Positions 34,786-43,673 of a stretch of 64,000 nt of DNA are shown here, piece after piece. Position numbers and translations under genes: made by a program. The DNA comes from Skermanella mucosa (GTDB lineage: Bacteria; Pseudomonadota; Alphaproteobacteria; Azospirillales; Azospirillaceae), in the NCBI RefSeq assembly GCF_016765655.2, contig NZ_CP086106.1, positions 2,972,501 to 3,036,500 of the forward strand, given 5' to 3'. The notes under the pieces are model-generated. The model did not search any database. It saw nothing but the letters and a program-made list of their open reading frames with translations, and was not told the origin of the DNA. Position 1 is the stretch's first letter, and the number at the start of each line of letters is the position of its first letter.

Positions 34786-36045
34786 ATGGTCCAGGACACA
34801 AGCGACAGCCAGCAGGACATCCAGATCGACGGCGGACGCCTCTCCGCCAACATCATGCATTTCGCCCGCTGCCTGCGCGCCGCCGGGCTGCCGATCGGCC
34901 CGGGCAAGGTGCTCCAGGCGCTGGAAGCGGTCGAGGCCGTCGGCATCGGCAACCGCCGCGATTTCTACTGGACGCTGCACGCCGTCTTCGTCAACCGCCG
35001 CGACCAGCGGGAGCTGTTCGACCAGGCATTCCACGTCTTCTGGCGCAACCCGGACATACTCAAGCGCATGATGGCGCTGCTCCTGCCCGCCCTGAAGGCG
35101 GACCTGAAGCAGGAGGGACCCGAGATGTCGCGCCGCCTCGCCGAGGCGTTGCAAACCAACAAGCCTAGACCTGGCGAGAGCGACGGCGGCGAGCAGGACC
35201 AGGAGATCGAGATCGACGCCTCGCTGACCTGGTCGGACCGCGAGCTGATCCAGACCATGGATTTCGAGAAGATGTCGGCGGCCGAGATCGCCATGGCGAA
35301 GTCGGTGATCAAGCGCATGTCGCTGCCGATCATGACCGTCCCGACCCGCCGGTTCCAGCTCAGCCACCTGGGCCACCGCGCCGACCTGCGCGCGACCCTG
35401 CGGCAGACGCTCCGCTCCGGCGGCGACGTGATCGATCTGGCGACCAAGCGGCGGCGGGAACGCCATCCGCCGCTGGTAGTCCTGTGCGACATCTCCGGCT
35501 CCATGAGCCGCTATTCGCGCATGCTGCTCCATTTCCTGCATGCGGTGACCAACGACCGCGACCGGGTCCATACCTTCCTGTTCGGCACCCGGCTGACCAA
35601 CGTGACGCGCTACCTGCGCTACAAGGACATCGACGTGTCGCTGGAGAAGGTCTCCGGCGCAGTTCAGGACTGGTCGGGCGGCACCCGCATCGGACGCAGC
35701 CTGCACGAGTTCAACCGGGTCTGGTCTCGCCGGGTCCTCGGGCAGGGCGCCGTCGTCATCCTGATCACCGACGGCCTCGACCGCGATGCGGCGGAGGGAC
35801 TGGGCGAGGAGATCGAACGCCTCCACAAGAGCTGCCGGCGGCTCATCTGGCTGAACCCCCTCTTGCGCTATGACGGGTTCGAGCCGAAATCCAGTGGCAT
35901 CAGGGCCATCATGCCCCATGTCGATGATTTCCGACCGGTCCACAACTTGGCCAGCCTCGCCGATCTGGCGAAGGTGCTCGACCATGTCGGACCCCGACGC
36001 CACGGCGGCATGGCGCGATGGCTAGCGGAGGTGGCTTCAGCATGA
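34786..36045 (+). CDS. coxE: VWA domain protein (CoxE-like)
   Basis: The 419-residue protein has an N-terminal CoxE helical region (RLSANIMHFARCLRAAGLPI) and a C-terminal von Willebrand A domain with the metal site DISGSMSRYSRM near residue 233 plus the later ITDGLDRD. It works with the MoxR ATPase in molybdoenzyme maturation. Its stop overlaps the XdhC-N gene start (ATGA), so the accessory genes are translationally coupled. Confidence 0.9.
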   Translation: MVQDTSDSQQDIQIDGGRLSANIMHFARCLRAAGLPIGPGKVLQALEAVEAVGIGNRRDFYWTLHAVFVNRRDQRELFDQAFHVFWRNPDILKRMMALLLPALKADLKQEGPEMSRRLAEALQTNKPRPGESDGGEQDQEIEIDASLTWSDRELIQTMDFEKMSAAEIAMAKSVIKRMSLPIMTVPTRRFQLSHLGHRADLRATLRQTLRSGGDVIDLATKRRRERHPPLVVLCDISGSMSRYSRMLLHFLHAVTNDRDRVHTFLFGTRLTNVTRYLRYKDIDVSLEKVSGAVQDWSGGTRIGRSLHEFNRVWSRRVLGQGAVVILITDGLDRDAAEGLGEEIERLHKSCRRLIWLNPLLRYDGFEPKSSGIRAIMPHVDDFRPVHNLASLADLAKVLDHVGPRRHGGMARWLAEVASA

Positions 36046-36362
36046 CGTACGAGAACAACATCCCGGAGATCGCGGCGGCGCTGCGGGCCGAGGGCAAGCG
36101 CGTAGCACTGGCAACCGTCGTCTCGACCTGGGGCTCCTCGCCCCGGCCGGTCGGCAGCCAGCTCGTGGTGGACGAGACCGGCGCCATGCAGGGCTCCGTG
36201 TCGGGCGGCTGCATCGAAGGAGCCGTGGTCCACGAGGCCATGCAGGCCATGCAGGACGGCGAGCCGCGCATGCTCAGCTTCGGCGTCGCCGACGAGCAGG
36301 CCTGGGAAGTGGGCCTCGCCTGCGGCGGCAAGGTGCAGGTCTATGTCGAGGCGGTGGAATGA
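36042..36362 (+). CDS. XdhC/CoxF family, N-terminal half
   Basis: The 106-residue protein corresponds to the XdhC_CoxI N-terminal domain: LATVVSTWGSSPRPVGSQLVV and the Cys-containing SVSGGCIEGAVV, then VGLACGGKVQVYVEAV. In Rhodobacter XdhC binds the molybdenum cofactor and supports its sulfuration and insertion. Here the usual single protein is split into two coupled genes; the C-terminal Rossmann half is next, overlapping by ATGA. Confidence 0.88.
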   Translation: MTYENNIPEIAAALRAEGKRVALATVVSTWGSSPRPVGSQLVVDETGAMQGSVSGGCIEGAVVHEAMQAMQDGEPRMLSFGVADEQAWEVGLACGGKVQVYVEAVE

Positions 36363-37075
36363 AGACCGAGATCCTTCAGCGCCTGGTCAGGGCGCGCGCG
36401 GAGAAATGCCCGGTGGCCCTGGTCACGGACCTCGGCTCCGGCCTCCAAACGCTGGTCCACGAGGACGTCGCCCACGGCGGCTTCGGCCTCGACCGGGAGG
36501 AACTGGCCGAGGTCCGCCGCTTCCTCCGCGAGGACCGCAGCGGCATCGTGGAGATCGGCGATGCCCGGCTGTTCATCCACTCCTACAACCCGCCGCTGCG
36601 GATCATCATCATCGGCGCCGTCCACATCGCTCAGGCCCTGGCGCCCATGGCCTCGCTGGCCGGCTACGACGTGGTCGTGGTCGATCCCCGACGGGCCTTC
36701 GCGACCGACGCGCGCTTCCCCGGAATCTCCATGAACGGCGAATGGCCGGACGACGCGCTGAAGCAGCTTGCGGTCGACAGCCGCACCGCCATCGTCACCC
36801 TGACCCACGATCCCAAGCTGGATGATCCGGCGCTCCACGTGGCGCTGCGCTCCCCGGCCTTCTATGTCGGCTCGCTGGGCAGCCGCAAGACCCACGGCAA
36901 GCGGGTGGACCGCCTGCGCGAGGCCGGCTACACCGAAGCCGAGATCGCCCGCATCCACGCCCCCGTCGGCTTGGCCATCGACGCGGTCACCCCGGCCGAG
37001 ATCGCCCTGGCGATCATGGCCCAGATCACCCAGGTGCTGCGCCGGGAACCCTCCGCCGCCGTGGCGGCGGCCTGA
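36359..37075 (+). CDS. XdhC family, Rossmann C-terminal half
   Basis: The 238-residue protein has the XdhC C-terminal Rossmann domain: IIIIGAVHIAQALAPMASLA, VVVVDPRRAFATDARFP, VTLTHDPKLDDPAL and YVGSLGSRKTHGKRVDRL. It should pair with the preceding half to handle molybdenum cofactor. Coupled upstream by ATGA and followed after 6 bp by the MoeA-like/MocA fusion. Confidence 0.88.
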   Translation: MKTEILQRLVRARAEKCPVALVTDLGSGLQTLVHEDVAHGGFGLDREELAEVRRFLREDRSGIVEIGDARLFIHSYNPPLRIIIIGAVHIAQALAPMASLAGYDVVVVDPRRAFATDARFPGISMNGEWPDDALKQLAVDSRTAIVTLTHDPKLDDPALHVALRSPAFYVGSLGSRKTHGKRVDRLREAGYTEAEIARIHAPVGLAIDAVTPAEIALAIMAQITQVLRREPSAAVAAA

Positions 37076-37081
37076 CCGGGC

Positions 37082-38704
37082 ATGCGCTTCGGTCAGGTCT
37101 CCCCCGCAGACGCCGTCGGCGCCATCCTGGTGCATTCCGTCCGGACCGGCGGCATCGCCTTCAAGAAGGGACGGCTGCTCACCGCCGAGGACGCCGCGGC
37201 GCTCGACCGCGCCGGCATCGGGCGGGTGACCGCCGCCCGCCTGGAAGACGGCGATGTCGGCGAGGACGCCGCGGCGTCCCGTATCGCCCGGGCCGCGGCC
37301 GGTCCCGGCCTGGACGTGGCCGCCGCCTTCACCGGCCGGGTCAACCTGTTCGCCACGGCCCCGGGGATTTGCGTCATCGACGTGGACCGGTTGAACCGGC
37401 TGAACCTCCTGGACGAGTCGGCAACCGTCGCCACCCTGCCCGCGTCAGCGCCGGTCGAGGCGGGCCAGATGGTCGCGACCATCAAGATCATCCCCTTCGC
37501 GGCTCCTGAAGCCGTCGTCGCCCGGGCCGAAGCCATCGCCGCCGAAGGTGGGCCGCTGATCCGGGTCGCCGCGTTCCAACCCCTGCGCGCCGCCCTGATC
37601 CAGACCCGCCTGGCCGGCATGAAGGAGTCCGTCCTGGACAAGACGGTCGGCGTCACCCGCGGCCGGCTGACCGCCATCGGCTCCGAACTGGCGGGCGACA
37701 TCCGCGTGGACCATGCCGAGGCCGCGGTCGCCGACGCCGTCGCGACCGCGGCGTCCTCCGGCATCGACCTGCTGCTGATCGCGGGCGCATCGGCCATCAC
37801 CGACCGGCGCGACGTGCTGCCTGCCGGCATCGAGCGGGCCGGCGGCACCGTCGAGCATTTCGGCATGCCGGTGGACCCCGGCAACCTGCTCCTGCTGGCG
37901 CGCGTCGGCGGGATGCCCGTCCTGGGCCTCCCCGGCTGCGCCCGATCGCCCAAGCTCAACGGCTTCGACTGGGTGCTCCAGCGTATGGCGGCCGGCATCC
38001 CGGTGACGCGGCGGGACATCATGATGATGGGAGCCGGCGGCCTGCTGACCGAGATCCCGACCCGCCCCCTGCCCCGCGCCTCGACTCCCGCGGCCGAGCC
38101 GCAGGCAGCCCGCGCTCCGCGCATCGCTGCGCTGATCCTGGCAGCCGGCCAGTCGCGCCGGATGGGCGCGCTGAACAAGATGATCGCTGATGTGGACGGC
38201 AAGCCGATGGTGGCCCATGTGCTGGATGCCGTCACCGCCTCCCGGGCCGGCCCCGTCACCGTCGTGACGGGCCATGACCCGGACGCGGTCCGGGCCGTGC
38301 TGGCCGGCCATGAGATCCGCTTCGTCCACAATCCCCGCTACGCCGAGGGGCTCAGTACCTCGCTCCGCGCCGGCATCGCGGCCCTGCCCGACGACATCGA
38401 CGGCGTGCTGGTCTGCCTGGGCGACATGCCGCGCGTCGGGGCGGAGACGCTGAACCGCCTGATCGCCGCCTTCAGCCCGCAGGAGGGCCGCGCCATCTGC
38501 GTTCCGACCGTCGGCGGCAAGCGCGGCAATCCCGTCCTGTGGGATCGCCGCTTCTTCGCCGAGATGCGGGGCCTCGCCGGCGACGTGGGCGCCAAGCACC
38601 TGATCGGCCTCCATGCCGACCAGGTCTGCGAGGTCGCCATGGAAGGCGATGGCGTCCTCCTGGACATCGACACGCCGGAAGCGCTCCATGCCCTGAATTC
38701 TTGA
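37082..38704 (+). CDS. molybdopterin-binding / MocA-type nucleotidyltransferase fusion
   Basis: The 540-residue protein joins a MoeA/MoCF-like molybdopterin-binding part (about residues 1-330, with LLLIAGASAITDRRDVLPAGI and VLGLPGCARSPKLNGF) to a MobA-like NTP transferase from about residue 347 (ALILAAGQSRRMG, CLGDMPRVG). The C-terminal domain should add CMP to molybdopterin, giving the MCD form used by CO dehydrogenase-type enzymes. This fusion is usual at the end of cox/xdh accessory operons. It closes the coxS-M-D-E-XdhC run. Confidence 0.88.
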   Translation: MRFGQVSPADAVGAILVHSVRTGGIAFKKGRLLTAEDAAALDRAGIGRVTAARLEDGDVGEDAAASRIARAAAGPGLDVAAAFTGRVNLFATAPGICVIDVDRLNRLNLLDESATVATLPASAPVEAGQMVATIKIIPFAAPEAVVARAEAIAAEGGPLIRVAAFQPLRAALIQTRLAGMKESVLDKTVGVTRGRLTAIGSELAGDIRVDHAEAAVADAVATAASSGIDLLLIAGASAITDRRDVLPAGIERAGGTVEHFGMPVDPGNLLLLARVGGMPVLGLPGCARSPKLNGFDWVLQRMAAGIPVTRRDIMMMGAGGLLTEIPTRPLPRASTPAAEPQAARAPRIAALILAAGQSRRMGALNKMIADVDGKPMVAHVLDAVTASRAGPVTVVTGHDPDAVRAVLAGHEIRFVHNPRYAEGLSTSLRAGIAALPDDIDGVLVCLGDMPRVGAETLNRLIAAFSPQEGRAICVPTVGGKRGNPVLWDRRFFAEMRGLAGDVGAKHLIGLHADQVCEVAMEGDGVLLDIDTPEALHALNS

Positions 38705-38780
38705 GGGTCATGAAGTCTTGTGGGGCGGAAAACCGTTCCCGGCCGTTCCATCCGGGACAGGCCGACCAGGGAGAACCCTT

Positions 38781-39302
38781 ATGCAGAACCAGAAACCGCA
38801 GATGGACGAGGAGACGCTTGCTTTCCTGCTCCAGGTCTTCCAGACGGTCAGGGCGGGCCAGGCCGCGGAACTGCACGAATATCTGATACGCGGCCTGCCG
38901 CCCAACCTGCGAAACGAGAAAGGCGACAGCCTGCTGATGATCGCCGCCTACCACGGGCACGCCGACGCGGTGCGGGAGCTTCTCGCCCATGGCGCCGACA
39001 TGGAGATGGCGAACGACCGCGGGCAGACCCCCCTGGCGGCAGCCGCCTTCAAGGGCGATATCGGGATCGTCCGCATGCTGCTCGATGCCGGTGCCGACGT
39101 GGACGGCTGCGGCGACACGGGAAGGACGGCGCTGATGACCGCCGCGATGTTCAACCGGACCGAGATCGTCGACCTGCTGCTGGAGCGCGGCGCCACCATA
39201 GACCGCGTCGATGCCGGCGGCCACACGGCCCGGGCCGCCGCCGAGGCCATGAACGCGCCCGACACGCCGGGACAGCTTGCCCGCGCCGCGGCACGTAGCT
39301 AG
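38781..39302 (+). CDS. ankyrin repeat protein
   Basis: The 173-residue protein has about four ankyrin repeats, clearest at KGDSLLMIAAYHGHADAVRE, RGQTPLAAAAFKGDIGIVRM and GRTALMTAAMFNRTEIVDLL. There is no signal peptide, so it is probably a cytoplasmic protein-binding module. GGGAGAACC precedes the ATG at 38781. It follows the Mo-cofactor operon by 76 bp and precedes an M20 amidohydrolase; functional linkage is unknown. Confidence 0.88.
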   Translation: MQNQKPQMDEETLAFLLQVFQTVRAGQAAELHEYLIRGLPPNLRNEKGDSLLMIAAYHGHADAVRELLAHGADMEMANDRGQTPLAAAAFKGDIGIVRMLLDAGADVDGCGDTGRTALMTAAMFNRTEIVDLLLERGATIDRVDAGGHTARAAAEAMNAPDTPGQLARAAARS

Positions 39303-39350
39303 ACCGGGCGTTCCAACCTTCCCTACCCTCCTCGCGCGCAGGCCCGACCC

Positions 39351-40589
39351 ATGACCAGCATTCCCTACATCGACGAAGCCCGGCTCTGGAAACGCCACAT
39401 GGCGATGGCCAGGATCGGCGCGCTGCCGGGCGGCGGCGTCAATCGCCCGGCGCTCTCGCCCGGCGATGCGCAATCGCGCAGTCTGCTGGCCCGGTGGGCC
39501 GGAGAACTCGGGTTCTCCGTCGCGACCGACCCCATCGGCAACCTATTCGTCCGCCGCCCCGGCACCGACGACTCCCTGCCGCCCGTAATGAGCGGTTCCC
39601 ACCTCGACACCCAGCCGACCGGCGGCAAGTTCGACGGCGCTTTCGGCGTGCTCGCGGCCTTCGAGGCGCTTCAGGCGATCCACGAGGCGGGAATCGTGAC
39701 GAAGCGCCCCATCGAGGTCGTTTCCTGGACCAACGAGGAAGGTTCCCGCTTCCAGCCCGGCTGCTCCGGCTCGTCGGCCTTCACCGGTGCCGTGCCGCTC
39801 GACCGCATCCTGACTGCGGTCGACCGCGACGGCATCTCGGCGCGCGACGCCCTGGCCGCCGTCCTGGCGAGCGAGCGCGGCATGGCGATGCGTCCCCTCG
39901 GTTTCCCGGTGGCGGCATTCCTGGAATGCCACATCGAGCAGGGGCCGAAGCTGGAGGAGGCCGGGCTGCCGGTCGGCATCGTCACGGGCATCCAAGGCTC
40001 GCGCTGGTTCGCGGTGGAAGTGCTGGGCGACGAGGCCCATGCGGGAACCACGCCCCGGCGCAACCGCCGCGATGCGCTGGTAGCTGCTATCGGCATGGTC
40101 TCGGCGCTGGAGCGGCTGATGCACGACGAGGAGGACCGGGTCCGCTTCACGGTCGGCCGGTTCGAGGTCCAGCCCGGATCGCCCAACACCATTCCCGGCC
40201 GGGTCTTCTTCACGATCGATTTCCGTCATCCCGAGGCCTCGACCCTGAAGCGGCTCGGCGACCAGGTGGACGCGGTCTGCCGGGCCCATGCCGGCCCCTG
40301 CGCCGTGACCATCGAGGAAACCTTCCACAGCCTGCCGACCGAGTTCGACCCAGCGGTGATCGCCGCCATGCGCGGCGCCGCCGAACGCCTGGGCATCCGG
40401 ACCCTGGACCTGGCGTCGGGCGCGCTGCACGACGCCAAGTTCCTCCAGGACGTCTGCCCCAGCGGCATGGTGTTCGTTCCCTGCGAAGGCGGCATCAGCC
40501 ACAACGAGGCGGAGAACGCCAAGCCCTCCGACCTGGCGGACGGTGCCCGGGTCCTGGCCGAAGCCCTGGTCACCCTCGCCAACGCCTGA
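39351..40589 (+). CDS. M20-family N-carbamoyl-amino-acid hydrolase / Zn-dependent hydrolase
   Basis: The 412-residue enzyme matches the hydantoinase/carbamoylase (AmaB/HyuC) branch. Metal-ligand motifs are GSHLDTQPTGGKFDGAFGVL, WTNEEGSRFQPGCSGSSAF and ECHIEQGPKLEEAG, with the late His in GGISHNEAE. It should hydrolyse N-carbamoyl amino acids or ureidopropionate or ureidoglycolate-type ureides; which one is not decided. The dimerisation lid domain lies at about residues 210-325. It probably acts alone; no hydantoinase is nearby. Confidence 0.9.
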   Translation: MTSIPYIDEARLWKRHMAMARIGALPGGGVNRPALSPGDAQSRSLLARWAGELGFSVATDPIGNLFVRRPGTDDSLPPVMSGSHLDTQPTGGKFDGAFGVLAAFEALQAIHEAGIVTKRPIEVVSWTNEEGSRFQPGCSGSSAFTGAVPLDRILTAVDRDGISARDALAAVLASERGMAMRPLGFPVAAFLECHIEQGPKLEEAGLPVGIVTGIQGSRWFAVEVLGDEAHAGTTPRRNRRDALVAAIGMVSALERLMHDEEDRVRFTVGRFEVQPGSPNTIPGRVFFTIDFRHPEASTLKRLGDQVDAVCRAHAGPCAVTIEETFHSLPTEFDPAVIAAMRGAAERLGIRTLDLASGALHDAKFLQDVCPSGMVFVPCEGGISHNEAENAKPSDLADGARVLAEALVTLANA

Positions 40590-40692
40590 CGGCTTCAAGG
40601 CGAGGTGCGACGCATCGCCCAGGGGGCGGCGCGGCATGCGGCGGTGCACAATGCCCGCCGCACCCCGCGCATCCCATCCGGAGAACCGCCCC

Positions 40693-41124
40693 ATGGCCGA
40701 AGTCCTGTTCTACGCCAAGCCCGGCTGCCCCGCCAACGCCAAGCAGAAGACCCAGCTCGAAGCCGCCGGCCACACGGTCGTCGCCCGGGACCTGCTGTCC
40801 GAGCCCTGGACGCCGGAGACGCTGCGCCCCTACTTCAACGACCGCCCGGTCGAGGAGTGGTTCAACCGCTTCGCCCCGGCGGTCCGCAGCAAGGAAGTCG
40901 TGCCGGCCGACCTGGACGAGGCGGCGGCGCTCGAAGTCCTGATCAGGGACCCCGAGCTGATCCGCCGCCCGCTGATCCAGGTCGGCGACCGGCGCGAGGT
41001 CGGCTACGATCCGACCACCCTGAACGCCTGGATCAGCCTGATCCCCGTCTCCGACGGCCTCTCCTGCGACGAGAAGCACGCCCAGGGCCGCTGCGACCAC
41101 GGCCACGGGCACCACCACCACTGA
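40693..41124 (+). CDS. NifO/ArsC-like thioredoxin-fold protein with His-rich tail
   Basis: The 143-residue protein has the ArsC/Spx fold start VLFYAKPGCPANAKQKTQLE (one active-site-type Cys) and RPLIQVGDRREVGYD, closest to the nitrogenase-associated NifO type. After residue 125 a Cys/His-rich tail (CDEKHAQGRCDHGHGHHHH) may bind metal. No nif gene is in the window, so a nitrogen-fixation link is only suggested by the family name. The ATG at 40693 is set by the family N-terminus; earlier in-frame codons do not fit. Confidence 0.8.
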   Translation: MAEVLFYAKPGCPANAKQKTQLEAAGHTVVARDLLSEPWTPETLRPYFNDRPVEEWFNRFAPAVRSKEVVPADLDEAAALEVLIRDPELIRRPLIQVGDRREVGYDPTTLNAWISLIPVSDGLSCDEKHAQGRCDHGHGHHHH

Positions 41125-41152
41125 ACTCCAGCAAGTCCGCCCCTGGCGGCGC

Positions 41153-42178
41153 TCAGGGGACCTGGGCGCCGCGGGTGTTGACGTACACCGCGTAGAGCGA
41201 CGTGCTGGCGGTCATGAACAAGCGGTTCTTCCGGGGACCGCCGAAGCAGACGTTCGAGCAGACTTCCGGCAGATGGATCTTGCCGATCAGCATACCCTGG
41301 GGATTGAAGACGTGGACGCCGTCATACCCTTCCCCACCCCAGCCGGCCGACGCCCACAGGTTCCCGTCCACGTCGGTGCGCATGCCGTCGGCGGCGCCGG
41401 CGCCCATGTCGGCGAAGACCCGGCCGTTGGTCAGGCGCGTGCCGTCCGCCACGTCGAACACCCGGATGTGCTTCGGCCCGTCGTCCCCCGTGTCGGCGAT
41501 GTAGAGCTTCGTCTCGTCGGGTGAGAAGCACAGGCCGTTCGGCCGGCGGAAGTCGCCGGCTACCACGGTCGCCTGACCCGTCGCGGGGTCCAGGCGGTAG
41601 ACGTTGGTCGGCAGCTCGAACTCGGCCTTGCCGCCCTCGTAGTCGCCCAGGATGCCGTACCCGGGATCGGTGAACCAGATGCCGCCGTCCGAATGCACGA
41701 CGGCGTCGTTCGGGGCGTTGAGCCTCTTCTCCTCGAACCGGTCGATCAGCACCGTGACGGTACCGTCGTACTCCGTCCGCGTGACCCGCCGGGCGCCGTG
41801 CTCGCAGGTGATCAACCGGCCCTGGCGGTCGCGGGTGTTGCCGTTGGCATAGTTCGACACCGGACGGAAGACGCTGACCGCCCCCGATTCCTCGGTCCAC
41901 CGCATCAGTCGGTTGTTGGGAATGTCGCTCCACACCAGGTAACCGCCATCCCGGAAATAGACCGGCCCCTCCGCCCAGCGGAGCCCCTTGGCCAAGCGTT
42001 CGACGTTGGCGTTGCCGATCCGGTACTTGGCGAAGCTCGGGTCCAGCACCTCGACGGCCGGGTCGGGGTATCGCACGGGTTGCGGGTCGCCCCAGTCGCG
42101 GGCCAGGACGGGGCCTGCCGCGAAGGCCGCTGCCGAAGCAGCACCTGCTTTCAGAATCGTACGCCTGTCCATATTCAT
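41153..42178 (-). CDS. Tat-exported SMP-30/gluconolactonase family protein
   Basis: The 341-residue protein begins with a Tat signal (MDRRTILKAGAASAAAFAAG, twin Arg, then cleavage near VLA). The mature beta-propeller has EGPVYFRDGGYLVWSDI, NGNTRDRQGRLITCEHGARR, NAPNDAVVHSDGGIWFTDPG and RPNGLCFSPDETKLYIADTG, all SMP-30 motifs with metal-binding Glu/Asn/Asp. It probably hydrolyses a sugar lactone in the periplasm; the exact substrate is unknown. GGGAGGAAA precedes the ATG. It diverges from the DUF4398 lipoprotein gene. Confidence 0.9.
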   Translation of the reverse strand: MNMDRRTILKAGAASAAAFAAGPVLARDWGDPQPVRYPDPAVEVLDPSFAKYRIGNANVERLAKGLRWAEGPVYFRDGGYLVWSDIPNNRLMRWTEESGAVSVFRPVSNYANGNTRDRQGRLITCEHGARRVTRTEYDGTVTVLIDRFEEKRLNAPNDAVVHSDGGIWFTDPGYGILGDYEGGKAEFELPTNVYRLDPATGQATVVAGDFRRPNGLCFSPDETKLYIADTGDDGPKHIRVFDVADGTRLTNGRVFADMGAGAADGMRTDVDGNLWASAGWGGEGYDGVHVFNPQGMLIGKIHLPEVCSNVCFGGPRKNRLFMTASTSLYAVYVNTRGAQVP

Positions 42179-42395
42179 GGTGTTTCCTCCCGTGTCGGCA
42201 GCAGATTTTCAGGCTGCATTCTCTGGTTGACCAGGAGAGGATCGCATTCGATCGCCGTCGTGGCGATATGCAAAGTCAGTCTATACCGGTTCGAACTCTC
42301 CCGGGCCTTGCGAGGGAACTAGTCGCATCCTTGCTGGTTGTAGGGCAACGCGGGCGTGACCCGCGATCTTCAACTGCCGACGAGAGTGTGATGTC

Positions 42396-42785
42396 ATGCC
42401 AATAACGTCCGAAGTACGGGGATTGGGCAGACTGTGCCTCGTGGCCGGTGCTGCCCTGGCGCTGGCCGCCTGCGCCAACGATATCCCGGCGCCAACCGAA
42501 CAAGTGACGCTGTCGGACAACATCATCCGGAATGCCGAGAACGCCGGCGCGGTCCAATACTCCCCCGTGGAACTCAACATGGCGCGCGAGAAGCTGGAAG
42601 CCGCCCGACGCGAGATGCAGGACGAGAACAACGCCGAGGCCCGGCGCCTCGCCGAGCAGGCCGAGGTCGATGCCCGTCTCGCCGAACTCCGCTCCCGCAC
42701 CCAGACCACCAAGGACGCGGTCGCCGCGGTCCAGGCCAGCATCGACACGCTTCGGCGTGAGCTGAACGCACGGCCGACCAGTTGA
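42396..42785 (+). CDS. DUF4398 lipoprotein
   Basis: The 129-residue protein has a lipoprotein signal with lipobox LAAC (Cys near residue 26). The rest is a single long amphipathic helix (LNMAREKLEAARREMQDENN, ARRLAEQAEVDARLAELRSR), the DUF4398 pattern. It is likely outer-membrane anchored. It is followed after 14 bp by an OmpA-type lipoprotein that has the same helical domain, so the two may form a coiled-coil complex linking membrane and peptidoglycan. Confidence 0.82.
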   Translation: MPITSEVRGLGRLCLVAGAALALAACANDIPAPTEQVTLSDNIIRNAENAGAVQYSPVELNMAREKLEAARREMQDENNAEARRLAEQAEVDARLAELRSRTQTTKDAVAAVQASIDTLRRELNARPTS

Positions 42786-42799
42786 GGGAGACGCGACCA

Positions 42800-43600
42800 A
42801 TGGGAAATCACATGACCGTCATTCGCCGCCTGGCGCTGGGCGCCTCGGCCTGCGCGCTGCTGGCCGCCTGCGCGAACGCCCCGACCGAAACGTCCAGCGT
42901 CAGCCAGGCCAACTCGGCCTATCAGTCGGCCCGCAACGATCCGCAGGTGGTCAACACGGCCGCGCTTGAGCTGCAGCGCGCCGAGCAGGCCCTGCGCGAG
43001 GCCCAGGACGCGCAGTCGGCCGGCGAGGAGGTCGACGTGGTCGACCACGAGGCTTACCTGGCGTCGCGCCGGGCCGAGATCGCGACCCAGACCGCCGAGC
43101 TCAAGGCGGCGCAGCAGCAGATCGAGCAGGCGAACCAGAGCCGCGACCAGGTCCTGCTAAATGCCCGCTCCGGACAGGTCCAGAGCCTCCAACGCCAGCT
43201 TTCGGAACTGCAGGCGAAGCAGACCGAGCGCGGCATGGTCCTGACTCTGGGCGACGTGCTGTTCGAGGTCGGCAAGGCCGAGTTGCGGTCGAGCGCCCAG
43301 CGCACCATCACCGATCTCGCCGCCTTCATGCGCCAGAATCCGGAACGGTCGGTGGAAGTCACGGGCTTCACCGACAGCACCGGCAGCGTCGAGCTGAACC
43401 AGGAACTGTCCGAAAACCGCGCCGAGGCCGTTCGCCGCGCCCTCGTGGCCCAGGGCATCAACCCGCAGCGGATCGTCACGCGGGGCCTCGGCCCGGCGCT
43501 TCCGGTCGCCAGCAACAACACGTCCGGGGGACGGCAACAGAACCGCCGCGTCGAGATCACCATCTCCGACGAAACCGGGTCGATCCCCCCGCGGGCCTGA
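42800..43600 (+). CDS. OmpA-family lipoprotein with DUF4398 helix
   Basis: The 266-residue protein has a lipobox LLAAC (Cys near residue 24), a DUF4398-like coiled coil (about residues 40-140) and a C-terminal OmpA peptidoglycan-binding domain: VLTLGDVLFEVGKAELRSSA, VEVTGFTDSTGSVELNQELS and QQNRRVEITI. It would tether the outer membrane to the cell wall. GGGAG precedes the ATG at 42800; a Met four codons later is also possible. Co-transcribed with the DUF4398 lipoprotein. Confidence 0.9.
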   Translation: MGNHMTVIRRLALGASACALLAACANAPTETSSVSQANSAYQSARNDPQVVNTAALELQRAEQALREAQDAQSAGEEVDVVDHEAYLASRRAEIATQTAELKAAQQQIEQANQSRDQVLLNARSGQVQSLQRQLSELQAKQTERGMVLTLGDVLFEVGKAELRSSAQRTITDLAAFMRQNPERSVEVTGFTDSTGSVELNQELSENRAEAVRRALVAQGINPQRIVTRGLGPALPVASNNTSGGRQQNRRVEITISDETGSIPPRA

Positions 43601-43673
43601 CCGGGAACCATCCGCCGCCCGTCCGGTTGGCCAGGAGATGGTACGCGGACAGGCGGCGGAGGGCCCAGGCTCC

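Noticed and set aside
40693-41124. Arsenate reductase call for the ArsC-fold protein
   Set aside because: Only the fold start matches; the motif and length fit the NifO-like branch better, and no ars genes are nearby.
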